From positions 1-37,854 of the forward strand of contig JAJYDT010000019.1 in assembly GCA_021777335.1 (NCBI GenBank): 37,854 nucleotides of DNA. The letters are read 5' to 3'. This document shows, piece by piece, positions 17,458 through 25,894 of this stretch (position 1 is the stretch's first letter; each line of letters opens with the position of its first letter). This DNA is from Pseudomonadota bacterium. Lineage in GTDB: Bacteria; Pseudomonadota; Gammaproteobacteria; Acidiferrobacterales; Acidiferrobacteraceae. The position numbers and the translations under genes were made by a program. The notes under the pieces were generated by a model. It was given only the letters and a program-made list of their open reading frames with translations. It was not told the DNA's origin and searched no databases.

Positions 17458-17928
17458 ATGAAACACCTTGTTCTGTGTCTTGCGCTGGTGCTCGTGGCCC
17501 CGATCGCTGCGGCGAATCAAAACGTGTTTCTGCAAAGCGTCAAGCGCCCGATCGGGCCGACATTCAGACATGTCGTGGCCGCGCTCAGGCACTCGGGTTT
17601 CAAGGTGGTCGCGCGGATCAACGTCGGCAAGAAGCTTGCCATGGCCGCCAAGCGTTTCCACTGGAAGCGCTATAACGAGAACCACCTGAAGGGCATACGC
17701 AGCGTCGTGTTCTGCAACGGCAAGTTCGCCAATGCGATCGGTAACACGGACCCGTCCATGCTGGTGGTTTGTCCGCTGCATCTCACCCTGATCCAGCAGG
17801 GGGATTTCACCCAGGTCGAGTTCGTGAAGCCTGCGGTGATCGTCCGGGGAACCCGGGCCGAGGCGAGCGTCCTGAAGCTGCAGGAGAAGATCATCGCCGC
17901 CGTGCGCACAGGGCTGTCTGCGCCGTAG
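17458..17928 (+). CDS. Exported DUF302-domain protein
   Basis: A 156-residue protein with a clean signal peptide (MKHLVLCLALVLVAPIAAA, cleavage near residue 19). The mature part fits the DUF302 fold: a helix and strand reading VVAALRHSGFKVVARINVGK, then the ILGVRSVVFCN-like strand (here IRSVVFCNG), MLVVCPLHLTL and a final helix. Two Cys (in VFCNG and VVCPL) could bind metal or form a bond. DUF302 proteins are of unknown function and often occur in sulfur, redox or stress loci. A GGAG lies 12 bases before the ATG, a little far, with AAAG closer. The frame is open further upstream, but without a signal peptide at those starts. It is a single gene with no terminator seen. Confidence 0.75.
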   Translation: MKHLVLCLALVLVAPIAAANQNVFLQSVKRPIGPTFRHVVAALRHSGFKVVARINVGKKLAMAAKRFHWKRYNENHLKGIRSVVFCNGKFANAIGNTDPSMLVVCPLHLTLIQQGDFTQVEFVKPAVIVRGTRAEASVLKLQEKIIAAVRTGLSAP

Positions 17929-18024
17929 TCCCGCCATGGCCTTGCATCAGGGGTCCCAGTGGAAGATGGCGCCGGGTCCGTCATCGAGCAAATGCGGTCC
18001 GCTGCGGGAGGTGGATGTTCGGGA

Positions 18025-18366
18025 CTAGTGGATCGCCCGGAAATAGCGTACCCACACCACGACAATCAGCGCGGCGAGCAGCAGATTGGTCCAGGCAAGG
18101 CGCCTGAGGCGCGCGCGCTGTGTGTCGCCTGGCTTGTGTTCGAGCATCAGCAGCCGGGCCATGAAGGCATCGACCAGCAGGCTGATCCAGAGGAACGGGA
18201 TGGACAACGGGATCAGCAGGGTCGTGATCATCCGCCAGCCGTGTTCGATGGGTGTGGTGCCCGGACTGGGCACAGCCAGGAGTGCGACCAGCGTATAACC
18301 AAAAAGCAGCATACGCAGGACGCCTGCGTCGCGCGGGAAGCGTTTCAGGGTCTGTTGGAGCGACAT
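18025..18366 (-). CDS. Small inner-membrane protein of unknown function
   Basis: A 113-residue hydrophobic protein with about three membrane segments (roughly residues 17-34, 46-72 and 91-108). It has a basic N-terminus (LKRFPRD) and a charged loop between the last two segments (EHKPGDTQRARLRR). I recognise no family. A weak GGAT-type ribosome site precedes the ATG. It lies between two small genes for exported proteins. Confidence 0.6.
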   Translation of the reverse strand: MSLQQTLKRFPRDAGVLRMLLFGYTLVALLAVPSPGTTPIEHGWRMITTLLIPLSIPFLWISLLVDAFMARLLMLEHKPGDTQRARLRRLAWTNLLLAALIVVVWVRYFRAIH

Positions 18367-18487
18367 TTCGGGATCCGGTTCTCGCTTGAGGGGCGCGCGG
18401 ATCGGTTGTGGTCGCGCGCGCTGGGAATAGTGCGATCCGCCGTGGCTTCACACGCCGTGCCGGATCGCGTTGCCGGGAGATTCCTGC

Positions 18488-18805
18488 TCAATGCAGCGGT
18501 GTGAAGCCGAGATGCACGTCGATACGCTCACCCTGTTTGACCTGACGCAGCGACGCGGGCGGAAAATGCAGTCTCAGGATGCCCATCGTGGTCTTGACCG
18601 AGATGATCCCGGTGCGGTGGTTGATCGCCGTGACGGTGCCAACCATCTGGTGCACCCCGGTCTCGTGATTCATCGTTGTGTAATGGGTGCACCGCTGGTT
18701 GCCCATCATGGTCGTCGATCCTTTGTCCATGCCGGTATTCGCGGCCCACGCCGAGGCGCTAAAGAGCGCGATCGTGCCCGCGGCCACCACCTTTTTGATA
18801 TCCAT
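18488..18805 (-). CDS. Small periplasmic Met/His-rich OB-like protein
   Basis: A 105-residue exported protein. The start at 18805 has AAGGAG six bases upstream and a clear signal peptide (MDIKKVVAAGTIALFSASAWA, cleavage near residue 21). The first 35 mature residues are rich in Met, His and Thr with one Cys (TTMMGNQRCTHYTTMNHETG). The rest alternates beta strands (VGTVTAINHRTGIISV, GILRLHF, GERIDVHLGF), resembling the small OB-fold of CusF-like and related periplasmic proteins. Metal binding is inferred from composition only. It lies 12 kb from cusCBA, so any link to that system is speculative. Confidence 0.65.
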   Translation of the reverse strand: MDIKKVVAAGTIALFSASAWAANTGMDKGSTTMMGNQRCTHYTTMNHETGVHQMVGTVTAINHRTGIISVKTTMGILRLHFPPASLRQVKQGERIDVHLGFTPLH

Positions 18806-18837
18806 CGCTGTCTCCTTGGTCATTGTTTGCGACATCC

Positions 18838-19404
18838 TCAGCCGCGAAGGTCCCGCGACTGGTCCGTTATGATAGCGCGCGTCCATCCCTGTGATAAGTT
18901 GCGGAGCCACTGGCTATGGCGGCCTATCGTGCCGGCCGTCGTCATTTGATGATGCCGATGGGGTCGGCCATAGGACAGGTATCGGGGCCGAGAGTTCCGA
19001 GACCGGGGTTCCCGACAGCAGGGATGCGGAAAGCACGGCTCGTAGAACAGGACTGCGAGCACGAACAGGTTGATGGGGCCAAGAAAGAGATACACCGGAA
19101 ACAAGAGCACTATGCCGAACATTATCGCGATGACGGAGACCAGCGAGGCGCCCACTGCGTAACAGATGACGAAACCGCAGGACCACGGCGGGGACCAGCA
19201 CCACACTTCGACCGGGTCCGATGAAGGATGCGAGCAGGCCAGCAACCAGGAGACCAGAAACGCCAGGACGGTAAATTGAACAACGCGCACCACGCCCCGT
19301 CGCTGTGATGCACGTGATCGGACCCGAAGCGCGGTGGCGAGCGCGAGCCCCTTTGCCCAGACTTGCTCGCGCCTCGTGATGTGCGAGTGTAACGCCGGGT
19401 GCAA
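18838..19404 (-). CDS. Possible small membrane protein, doubtful
   Basis: An open frame of 188 codons from a TTG. The central part carries two to three hydrophobic segments (VVQFTVLAFLVSWLLAC, a GFVICYAVGASLVSVIAIMF stretch, and LLFPVYLFLGPINLFVLAVL), which is unusual for a chance frame. The first has an LLAC lipobox-like end. The last 60 residues are basic and polar and look non-coding, so the real end may be lost by a frameshift. No good ribosome site is seen. Family unknown. Confidence 0.35.
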   Translation of the reverse strand: MHPALHSHITRREQVWAKGLALATALRVRSRASQRRGVVRVVQFTVLAFLVSWLLACSHPSSDPVEVWCWSPPWSCGFVICYAVGASLVSVIAIMFGIVLLFPVYLFLGPINLFVLAVLFYEPCFPHPCCREPRSRNSRPRYLSYGRPHRHHQMTTAGTIGRHSQWLRNLSQGWTRAIITDQSRDLRG

Positions 19405-19440
19405 GCGCCGCGGATCGGCCCTCGTTCGTGGGACGTACCC

Positions 19441-20934
19441 TTACATCAGATCAATGGGTTCTGCGTGATCCGTAGGGCCCAGCACGTCCTCCTTGGCGAC
19501 CGACAGGATGGCGGCGATGATGTTGATGACAAGCAACGTCACCATGACCGGCGCAAAACCGTGAAGAAATGCCCCCTCGCGAACGGCTATTGGCAGGCCT
19601 TTGAGCGGCTGCACCGCATAGCCGTGTGCGACCAGGTAACCATGCTCAAGCGATGTGAAGATGACCCCTGAGATGTCGACCCCGAAGATGAGGCCAAGCG
19701 CCCGCATCATGTTCAGGATGCCTCCCGCAACCCCAAGTCTTTCCTTGGGTGCCGAGCCCATGATCGCGGAGTTGTTGGGCGGCGTAAAGAGTCCCATGCC
19801 GATACCGAGCACGACGAGCTCGAGAATAAGCACCATCCTGTCCGGCGCACCTCCGAGGAATACCAGCAGCAGGGTTGCCGCCGCGCAGATCATCATGCCG
19901 GAGGTCGTCATGATGCGCGAACCAATCCTGTCCGACAGGTGGCCGGCAAACGGTGCCACGATGGCCATGGCAAGCGGGATGGGCGTGAGAATCGTCCCTG
20001 TCAGCGCCGGCGTGTAGCCTGCCACCTGCTCCAGGTAAAAGGGCATGAGGAACAAGACCGCGAACAGCACGTAATAGGAGAGCATGCCCGTCAGGTTGCC
20101 CGCCGAAAACGCGTATCGCTTGAAGAGGCTCAAGTCGATCATCGGATGTCGCACCCTCATCTCGGTGATAATGAATGCCGTCAGCAGTACGGCCGCGAGT
20201 GCAAAGTAGGCGAGAATGAGATGAGAGCTCCAGCCATGGCTTTCGCCCTCGTTCACCGCAAGCACGAGGAACGCGAGTCCGGTGGCAAACAGGGCGGTTC
20301 CGAGGTAGTCGATGCTCTCGCGCTGATGCGTCTTTTCGGCGCCCGGCAGGACATAAAGTGCGGCGAATGTGCCGACGATACCGATCGGGACATTGACATA
20401 GAAGATTGCGCGCCAGCTCACAGCCGAGATCAGGAGACCGCCGACAAACGGACCGACGGACATGGCGATTGCCTGAACCGCCCCTTGAATCCCGATTGCG
20501 CGCCCGCGTTCGTTCGCCGGGAACGCCTGGGTGATCAGGGCCACAGAATTCGCCTGCAGAAGTCCTGCCCCGATTGCCTGCAGTACCCGTGCGCCGATCA
20601 GAAAACCCGCGGTGTTGGCAAGCCCGCAGAGGGCCGAGCCCACCGTGAACACGACAAACCCGGTGTTGTACATGCGGCTGCGGCCAAAGATATCCGCGAG
20701 TCGCCCGAACAAGGGCAGGAAGATCGTGAGCGTCAGCATGTACGCCATCGCGACCCACTCGATCAGGGCGAGTTTTACCCTGAAATCGCCCTGAAGGGTC
20801 GGTAGCGCCACATTTACGATGCTGACATCCAGCGCCGACATGGTTGCGCCGACCAATACCGTGCCAAGCACGAACCAGCGCCATTTTGGATGTGAGGTGA
20901 AATAGGGATGCGGAAAATTCGACTTCGCTTGCAC
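19441..20934 (-). CDS. MFS exporter, DHA2 (EmrB/QacA-like) family
   Basis: A second 14-TM proton-coupled exporter, 497 residues, starting at a GTG with AGAGGAG five bases upstream. TM1 holds SALDVSIVNVALP; the following loop has PLFGRLADIFGRSR (motif A); motif C-like GPFVGGLLISAVSWRAIFYVN is the classic DHA2 TM5 signature. The C-terminus is short and hydrophilic. No membrane-fusion partner or regulator is adjacent. It is a distinct paralogue of the protein at 6731-8209, not a recent duplicate: the two share the family motifs but differ widely elsewhere. Substrate unknown. Confidence 0.87.
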   Translation of the reverse strand: MQAKSNFPHPYFTSHPKWRWFVLGTVLVGATMSALDVSIVNVALPTLQGDFRVKLALIEWVAMAYMLTLTIFLPLFGRLADIFGRSRMYNTGFVVFTVGSALCGLANTAGFLIGARVLQAIGAGLLQANSVALITQAFPANERGRAIGIQGAVQAIAMSVGPFVGGLLISAVSWRAIFYVNVPIGIVGTFAALYVLPGAEKTHQRESIDYLGTALFATGLAFLVLAVNEGESHGWSSHLILAYFALAAVLLTAFIITEMRVRHPMIDLSLFKRYAFSAGNLTGMLSYYVLFAVLFLMPFYLEQVAGYTPALTGTILTPIPLAMAIVAPFAGHLSDRIGSRIMTTSGMMICAAATLLLVFLGGAPDRMVLILELVVLGIGMGLFTPPNNSAIMGSAPKERLGVAGGILNMMRALGLIFGVDISGVIFTSLEHGYLVAHGYAVQPLKGLPIAVREGAFLHGFAPVMVTLLVINIIAAILSVAKEDVLGPTDHAEPIDLM

Positions 20935-21302
20935 GTGCGCTCCTCTCAGTAACAGTTCTCTCGAGGAGGAGTCACCCCTCCCGAACCGGTATGCTCCAGC
21001 ACGATCAAGGACAGGCGCCGGCGCGCTGCATGAGCCTTCGCGTCATTGCCACGTCCCCGACCGTGCCAGTGTTGCCCGCGAGGTCACGCCGATGATTTTT
21101 CGGGCGCGCGTCCACTCAAGGCCGCCGACGGGGCAATGGACAGACCACCATTGCCAGCCGGTGCGAAGTGCCGCAAAAAGACGCCGCGATTGGGGTGCGC
21201 AGTATACGCGCATGTGTTTGCTCCGCCAAGACTGCCGGACATGCCAGTCCGGATCGGATCCCCGTGTTCTGTAGCGACAACAGGTCTTGTCCGACACCCG
21301 GG
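20935..21302. other. Gene-free stretch between the MFS gene and queH
   Basis: No gene is supported in this 368-bp region. A minus-strand frame reads through it from inside queH, without a known domain. A six-pair hairpin (CCGGAC/GTCCGG around 21235-21252) has no T-run. The MFS ribosome site lies at its left end. Confidence 0.4.
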
Positions 21303-21947
21303 TCAGGACCGCGGGCTGTAGAATCGGGCTCCGAACCGGATCTTTCCGCGGCCGGCCGCCCTGCGCGCGCGGTTGGTGTCCCGCAGCGAATAGACGCAGC
21401 CGCAGTACTCCTGCTGGTAAAACCGTTCCGTTTTCGCGATCTCGATCATGCGCTGGCTGCCTCCGCCCTTGCGCCAATTAAGTGTCCAGTAGCGCAGATC
21501 CTCATGGCGGGCGGCGGCGCGCATCCCACACCAGGTGATCTGCTCCATGTCTTTCCAGCGGGAGATTCCCAGAGAGCTCGTGAATACACGGAATCCGTGC
21601 TCGACGGCATAAAGTGCGCTGCGCTCGAAACGGGTGTCAAAACACACGGTGCAGCGTGCCCCGCGCTCGGGCTCGTTCTCAAGGCCACGCACGCGCGCGA
21701 ACCATTGGTCGGTGTCGTAGTCGACATCAATGAACGGCATTCCGAGCTTGTCGGCGTAGCGCATGTTTTCCTGCTTGCGCAGGAGGTACTCGTGCTGCGG
21801 GTGGATATTCGGGTTATAGAACAGGATCGTGCAGTCGAGACCCGAGCGTTTTAATTCGCTCATGATGTCCGATGCGCAGGGCGCGCAACAGGAGTGCAGC
21901 AAGATCCGGGTTTCGCCGTCCGGCGGGATGAGCGTGGAGCGGTCCAA
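21303..21947 (-). CDS. queH: Epoxyqueuosine reductase QueH (DUF208)
   Basis: This enzyme reduces epoxyqueuosine to queuosine in tRNA, the last step of the modification, as the non-orthologous alternative to QueG. The 214-residue protein shows the family's [4Fe-4S] and metal ligands: HSCCAPC with C20, C21 and C24 near the N-terminus, [12 protein letters not shown] in the middle, and the late [11 protein letters not shown] with a Cys pair. Also typical are [16 protein letters not shown] and [11 protein letters not shown]. The start is a TTG with an in-frame stop seven codons upstream, so the N-terminus cannot be much longer; no clear ribosome site precedes it. No other queuosine gene is in the window. 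Confidence 0.92.
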   Translation of the reverse strand: MDRSTLIPPDGETRILLHSCCAPCASDIMSELKRSGLDCTILFYNPNIHPQHEYLLRKQENMRYADKLGMPFIDVDYDTDQWFARVRGLENEPERGARCTVCFDTRFERSALYAVEHGFRVFTSSLGISRWKDMEQITWCGMRAAARHEDLRYWTLNWRKGGGSQRMIEIAKTERFYQQEYCGCVYSLRDTNRARRAAGRGKIRFGARFYSPRS

Positions 21948-22016
21948 GGGTCCAGAAACGCAAGATTAAGGATCACGTAGCATAGCAGAAGCAGGGCCGG
22001 GTTGACGCGGACAGGC

Positions 22017-22049
22017 AATAAAAAGCCCCGGGGCCAGAGGCCCCAGGGC
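22017..22049 (-). terminator. Intrinsic terminator after the two-component operon
   Basis: On the minus strand an 11-pair GC-rich stem (22025-22049, one G-T pair, three-base loop) is followed by TTTTTATTG. It lies about 150 bp downstream of the response-regulator stop and just before queH, and separates the two transcription units. Confidence 0.85.
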
Positions 22050-22179
22050 ACACTCCCTGTCCAATCCATCCTGTGGCGATAATGATCCCGCGAGCGGTGC
22101 CATTTGTACGTCCCTGTCACGTCCTTGTTACTGCGCCAGGCAGCGTCGCCACGTTAGAGTCCTGGCCGCCCGGCGGCTA

Positions 22180-22195
22180 TCCGACTTAAGTCGGA
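22180..22195. repeat. Perfect 16-bp palindrome after the response-regulator gene
   Basis: TCCGACTTAAGTCGGA is fully self-complementary and lies 4 bp beyond the stop codon of the response regulator. It has no loop, so it looks more like a dimeric protein site than a hairpin, though it could also extend into a 3'-end structure. Confidence 0.6.
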
Positions 22196-22199
22196 CCGC

Positions 22200-23588
22200 T
22201 TACATAAATGTCTTATTCACTTGAATACGCAGCTTTTTAATCCGGTGCCACAGGCTGCGTTCGGAGACCCCGAGGCGTTTGGCAGCCTGTGCCTGGACGC
22301 CGGAACATTGGTCAAGTGCCTCGAGGATTGCCCGCCGTTCGAGATCTTCAAGCCACCTGTCGAGACCTTGCGGGCCAATCACTGTGTCTGCGTAACGCCC
22401 TTCGGGCGCCTGATCGCGCCTTGCGACCACCGCCTGTGGCAGATCGCCGATATCGATCTCGTCGCTGTGCGCTGACAGCAGTGCGCGCTCGACGGCATTG
22501 CGCAGTTCCCGGATATTCCCCGGCCATGAATAGCTCGTCAACGCCTTGAGCGCTCTGTCCGTGAGGCGGCGCTTCGGCCGGTCCATCTCGAGGCTCAGCT
22601 CCTCGAGAAAGAGTTCCGCGAGCAGCGGGACGTCAGTGAGGCGGTCGCGCAGGGGTGGCACATTGATGTTGTAGACGTCGAGCCGGTAAAAGAGATCTTC
22701 GCGGAAGCGGCCGGCATGGACCAGTTCCTTGAGGACGCGATTGGTCGCGGCGATCAGACGGATATCCGCGATGTGCGTCTGATTGCTGCCGAGCGGCGAA
22801 TACTCGCGCTCCTGGAGCACCCTCAGGAGTTTTGCCTGCAGCGCGATATCGAGATCCGCAATCTCATCAAGAAACAGGGTGCCGCTCCGGGCCTGCTCGA
22901 TGCGTCCGATGCGCGTCTGGGCCGCGCCGCTGAATGCACCCCTCACGTATCCGAACAGTTCGCTCTCAAGCAGGTCGCGCGGGATTGCCGAGCAATTGAT
23001 CGCGACCCAGGGGCGTTCGTGCCGCGGCCCAAGTTCATGGATCAGCCGCGCGACCAGTTCTTTCCCTGTTCCGGATTCCCCGGTGATCAGTACGTTCGAT
23101 TTCACCGGTGCGACCCGCCGGATCTCCTCGACAAGACGTACAGCTGCCGGGCTCGTGCCGGTGATCCGGTATGGTCGCGTGCTGCGCGCCGCTTCTTTCA
23201 GCCGCTGGTTCTCCCGCATGATGTCTCGAAGCTTCAGTGCGTTGTGGACAGCGATCTCGAGTGCTTCGGGCTCGAACGGCTTGGTCAGGTAATCCGCGGC
23301 ACCTGCATGGATGCTGTTTACCGCGGAGCGGATGGTGCCATAGGCCGTGATGACGATGATGGGCAGCTCCGGATGTTCGGCGCGGGCCCGCCGCACAAAC
23401 TCCTCCCCCCCCATGCCGGGCATCTTGAGATCCGAGAGCACGACATCGATGGCCTGTCGATCGAGTTCCCGCAGGGCTGCCTCACCGTTTTCGGCGGCGA
23501 TCACCGCATGGCCCGCATCCTCGAGGATCATCCGGATGACGGCCTGCATGTTCTGCTCGTCGTCGACAACCAGTATGTTGCGTTTCAT
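22200..23588 (-). CDS. NtrC-family sigma54-dependent response regulator
   Basis: A 462-residue transcription activator with the full NtrC plan. Receiver domain about 1-120, with phospho-acceptor D53 (LSDLKMP) and K103. AAA+ domain about 145-370: Walker A GESGTGKE at 170-177, sigma54-contacting loop GAFSGA at 217-222 (the usual Thr is Ser), Walker B TLFLDEIADL, and the arginine-bearing GRFREDLFYRL. C-terminal Fis-type helix-turn-helix at about 433-452 (AAKRLGVSERSLWHRI). GGAGGGG lies eight bases before the ATG, and the ATG overlaps the kinase stop (ATGA), so the pair is cotranscribed and coupled. Target genes are not shown; the pilus locus 3 kb upstream has sigma54-type promoter matches, which makes a PilR-like role plausible. 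Confidence 0.93.
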   Translation of the reverse strand: MKRNILVVDDEQNMQAVIRMILEDAGHAVIAAENGEAALRELDRQAIDVVLSDLKMPGMGGEEFVRRARAEHPELPIIVITAYGTIRSAVNSIHAGAADYLTKPFEPEALEIAVHNALKLRDIMRENQRLKEAARSTRPYRITGTSPAAVRLVEEIRRVAPVKSNVLITGESGTGKELVARLIHELGPRHERPWVAINCSAIPRDLLESELFGYVRGAFSGAAQTRIGRIEQARSGTLFLDEIADLDIALQAKLLRVLQEREYSPLGSNQTHIADIRLIAATNRVLKELVHAGRFREDLFYRLDVYNINVPPLRDRLTDVPLLAELFLEELSLEMDRPKRRLTDRALKALTSYSWPGNIRELRNAVERALLSAHSDEIDIGDLPQAVVARRDQAPEGRYADTVIGPQGLDRWLEDLERRAILEALDQCSGVQAQAAKRLGVSERSLWHRIKKLRIQVNKTFM

Positions 23589-25327
23589 GTGGCGCGCCCC
23601 TCCGGGCAGAGTGGGAAACTCATCACGAAACGTGCTCCCGACCGTTTCGGCATGGCTGCGGTGAGCGTGCCCCCGTTTGCCTCGACGAGCGTATGCGCGA
23701 TCGACAGACCAAGCCCCGTGCCCTGTGCCTTGGTCGTAAAAAACGGCTCGAACAGGCGGGGCATGACCTCGGCGGCGATGCCAGGACCGCTGTCCTCGAT
23801 CGCGAGACGCACGTGGCCGTCTTCCACCTCCGACTCCAGCCATAGCTGGCCGTGCTTCCCCATGGCCTCAAGCGCGTTTCTGAGAAGATTTCCCCAGGCC
23901 TGCTGCAGGAGTGGCCCATCTGCGCGGATGCGCGCATGGCCGTGACGGAACTCCTTGGTGACACGGATATCCTCGCGGTCGGCAAGTGCGGTCGCCAGTG
24001 CGCCGTTCAAGGGCGAGGCGGGATCGAGATCCGCGAACGAGGGCTGGCGGTGGCGCGACAGCTGCAGGAAGTCCTGCACCAGGCCGCTGACGCGCAGACT
24101 CTCCTCCCGGATCATGCGCAAAAGCTCCGATCGCTTGTGCGGCGTCGGTGATTTCTCAAGCAGGGCCGATGCGGTGCTGATGACGCCGATCGGGTTGCGG
24201 ATCTCGTGCGCGAGCGCTGCCGACAGCTCGCCGAGCGCCGCCAGCTTGTTCTTCTGGAACAGCCGCCGCTCTTCGTCGCGCACCTCTCTCAGGCGCACGG
24301 CCATGGCGTTGAATGCCTTGGCAAGATCGCCGAGCTCATCATTGGAATGAATCGGCACGGCGGCACGGTAGTCCTGCGCGGCGAGCTGCATGACCGCATT
24401 GCGCAGGTGTTCCACCGGGCGGACAACGAGCCGGCTCAGCAACAGGCCGGCGGCCCCCCCGATGATAAGGCCTCCGAGCGAGATCGCGAGGAACAGGACC
24501 GCGCGGTTGGTAACGAACTCATCAAATCCGCGCCGTTCCAGTCCGCTGAACATGATCGCCTCTACCCGGCCTTCCGAGTCCACGATCGGTACGTAGAGGC
24601 CCCGGTAACGCCCTGTTTCCGCGCGCACGTCATAGTAGGATTTCTTGTCGTGATCGAGACGGCGCCAGGCCATACGGGACAGGTTTCTCAGGGGCAGCAG
24701 GTGTCCGGGGCGGGAGAAGAGATCGAAGTAGTGGCTGCCCGCGCGGTAGTAGAGACGTGTCGTGAGGCCTGTGAGCTGGGCGAGCTCCTGGATGAAATCA
24801 CGATTGACCAGGCTGCCGAGCACGAGATAGCGGCGCGGTGTGCCGGCAGGCCCGGTAATCGGCACGATTCCGACTGCCGCGAGCAGGTTCTGTCCGTGGT
24901 AACGCACCTTGAGGACCGCTTGGCGCTGGCCAGGGGCCCATGAGGGGGTTTCCCTGACCGGAAGGGACGAGTACAGGAGCCGGTGCCCCGGGGTATAGAT
25001 CTGCAGGAGGGTGATGCCGAGCTCCTCCGCGATGTGGCGCAGCGGCGGGCGCACGACCGCGGGCTGACCGTGTTCGACGAGCGTCACGAACTGCGGATCG
25101 CGCGCAAGTGCGTCGCCCAGCATAAGCGCATCGTTCTGGTAAGCCTTGAGCCAGATCTGGTCGACGCGGGAAGCCTCGGTGATCCATTGCGCGAGACGGT
25201 GCTCAAAATACGACGATACCCAGCCGGCAGCGCCGACGCCCGCAGCCAGCATGGGCACGACCACCATGGCCAGGATAACGAGCAGGACCTTCCGCTGCAG
25301 GCGGTTCAGCTTGAGCCAATGCGTCAT
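23585..25327 (-). CDS. Membrane sensor histidine kinase
   Basis: Partner kinase of the sigma54 activator, 580 residues from ATG 25327. TM1 at about 13-36, a periplasmic sensor domain at 37-275 that looks like a Cache-type double fold (ITLLQIYTPGHRLLYSSLP and a later YYDVRAETGRYRGLYVPIVD segment), TM2 at about 277-298, a HAMP linker to about 350, a HisKA domain with phospho-acceptor H374 in ALAHEIRNP, and a HATPase with N box (NLLRNALEAM), EDSGPGI and GTGLGLSI. The architecture is of the NtrB/AtoS/ZraS sort rather than the six-TM PilS. The ligand is unknown. The frame extends to a TTG at 25384, but no ribosome site supports it; none is strong for the ATG either. A perfect palindrome lies 22 bp upstream. 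Confidence 0.92.
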   Translation of the reverse strand: MTHWLKLNRLQRKVLLVILAMVVVPMLAAGVGAAGWVSSYFEHRLAQWITEASRVDQIWLKAYQNDALMLGDALARDPQFVTLVEHGQPAVVRPPLRHIAEELGITLLQIYTPGHRLLYSSLPVRETPSWAPGQRQAVLKVRYHGQNLLAAVGIVPITGPAGTPRRYLVLGSLVNRDFIQELAQLTGLTTRLYYRAGSHYFDLFSRPGHLLPLRNLSRMAWRRLDHDKKSYYDVRAETGRYRGLYVPIVDSEGRVEAIMFSGLERRGFDEFVTNRAVLFLAISLGGLIIGGAAGLLLSRLVVRPVEHLRNAVMQLAAQDYRAAVPIHSNDELGDLAKAFNAMAVRLREVRDEERRLFQKNKLAALGELSAALAHEIRNPIGVISTASALLEKSPTPHKRSELLRMIREESLRVSGLVQDFLQLSRHRQPSFADLDPASPLNGALATALADREDIRVTKEFRHGHARIRADGPLLQQAWGNLLRNALEAMGKHGQLWLESEVEDGHVRLAIEDSGPGIAAEVMPRLFEPFFTTKAQGTGLGLSIAHTLVEANGGTLTAAMPKRSGARFVMSFPLCPEGRAT

Positions 25328-25349
25328 TGCACTCGGACAGGCACCGGGA

Positions 25350-25365
25350 TTTGGGCCGGCCCAAA
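25350..25365. promoter_or_regulatory. Perfect 16-bp palindrome upstream of the sensor kinase
   Basis: TTTGGGCCGGCCCAAA lies 22 bp before the kinase ATG, in the 108-bp gap after trxC. It is a candidate operator or 5'-leader hairpin for the two-component operon. No promoter boxes are evident around it. Confidence 0.5.
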
Positions 25366-25435
25366 GCGCACCGGCGGCTTCCAACCGGTCTTATCCTGCG
25401 CCCCTGCACCCTCCCGGTTCAAGCGCAGGCCGCCT

Positions 25436-25861
25436 TTAGAGGCGCGGTTCGACCCATTGGCGCAGGCGCATGGCATCCAGTGCCCCCGAGTATCGGTCTA
25501 CCTCGCGTCCCTGTTTGAACAGGATCAGGGTGGGGATGCTGCGGATGCCATATCGGGCAGCGAGCGGCGGCTGCTGTTCGGTATTCACCTTGGCAAAGCG
25601 GGCCCGTGTGCGCATCTCGGCAGCGGTCCGCGCGAACGCCGGGGCCATCGCGCGACAGGGGCCGCACCAGGGGGCCCAGAAGTCGACCACGAGGGGGATG
25701 TCTGTCCGTTCGATCTGGCGGTTAAACGTCTCCTGGGTGAGTTCGATCGGCTCGTCTTTCAGGAGTGGCTGATGACAGGCGCCACACCGGGGCTCGTCGC
25801 CGAGGCGTTCCTGCGGGATACGGTTCGTTGCGCCGCAGTGCGGACAGACGACATGCTTCAT
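25436..25861 (-). CDS. trxC: Thioredoxin 2 (TrxC)
   Basis: A cytosolic disulfide reductase with an N-terminal zinc ribbon, 141 residues, the usual size. Zinc ligands are C6, C9, C26 and C29 (CPHCG, CGACH). The thioredoxin domain has the active site WCGPC (C66, C69) in FWAPWCGPC and the cis-Pro loop RSIPTLILFKQG. GGAG lies six bases before the ATG. It follows trmL by 33 bp and precedes the sensor kinase by 108 bp, probably the same transcript as trmL. TrxC is tied to oxidative stress in other bacteria; no OxyR site was recognised. Confidence 0.94.
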   Translation of the reverse strand: MKHVVCPHCGATNRIPQERLGDEPRCGACHQPLLKDEPIELTQETFNRQIERTDIPLVVDFWAPWCGPCRAMAPAFARTAAEMRTRARFAKVNTEQQPPLAARYGIRSIPTLILFKQGREVDRYSGALDAMRLRQWVEPRL

Positions 25862-25894
25862 AAAATTCTCCGATTTGTTCGGGCTCCTCTCCCC

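Noticed and set aside
19646-20884. A 412-codon frame on the minus strand inside the second MFS gene
   Set aside because: Same strand but another frame of a clear 14-TM transporter; its composition is hydrophilic and Arg-rich.
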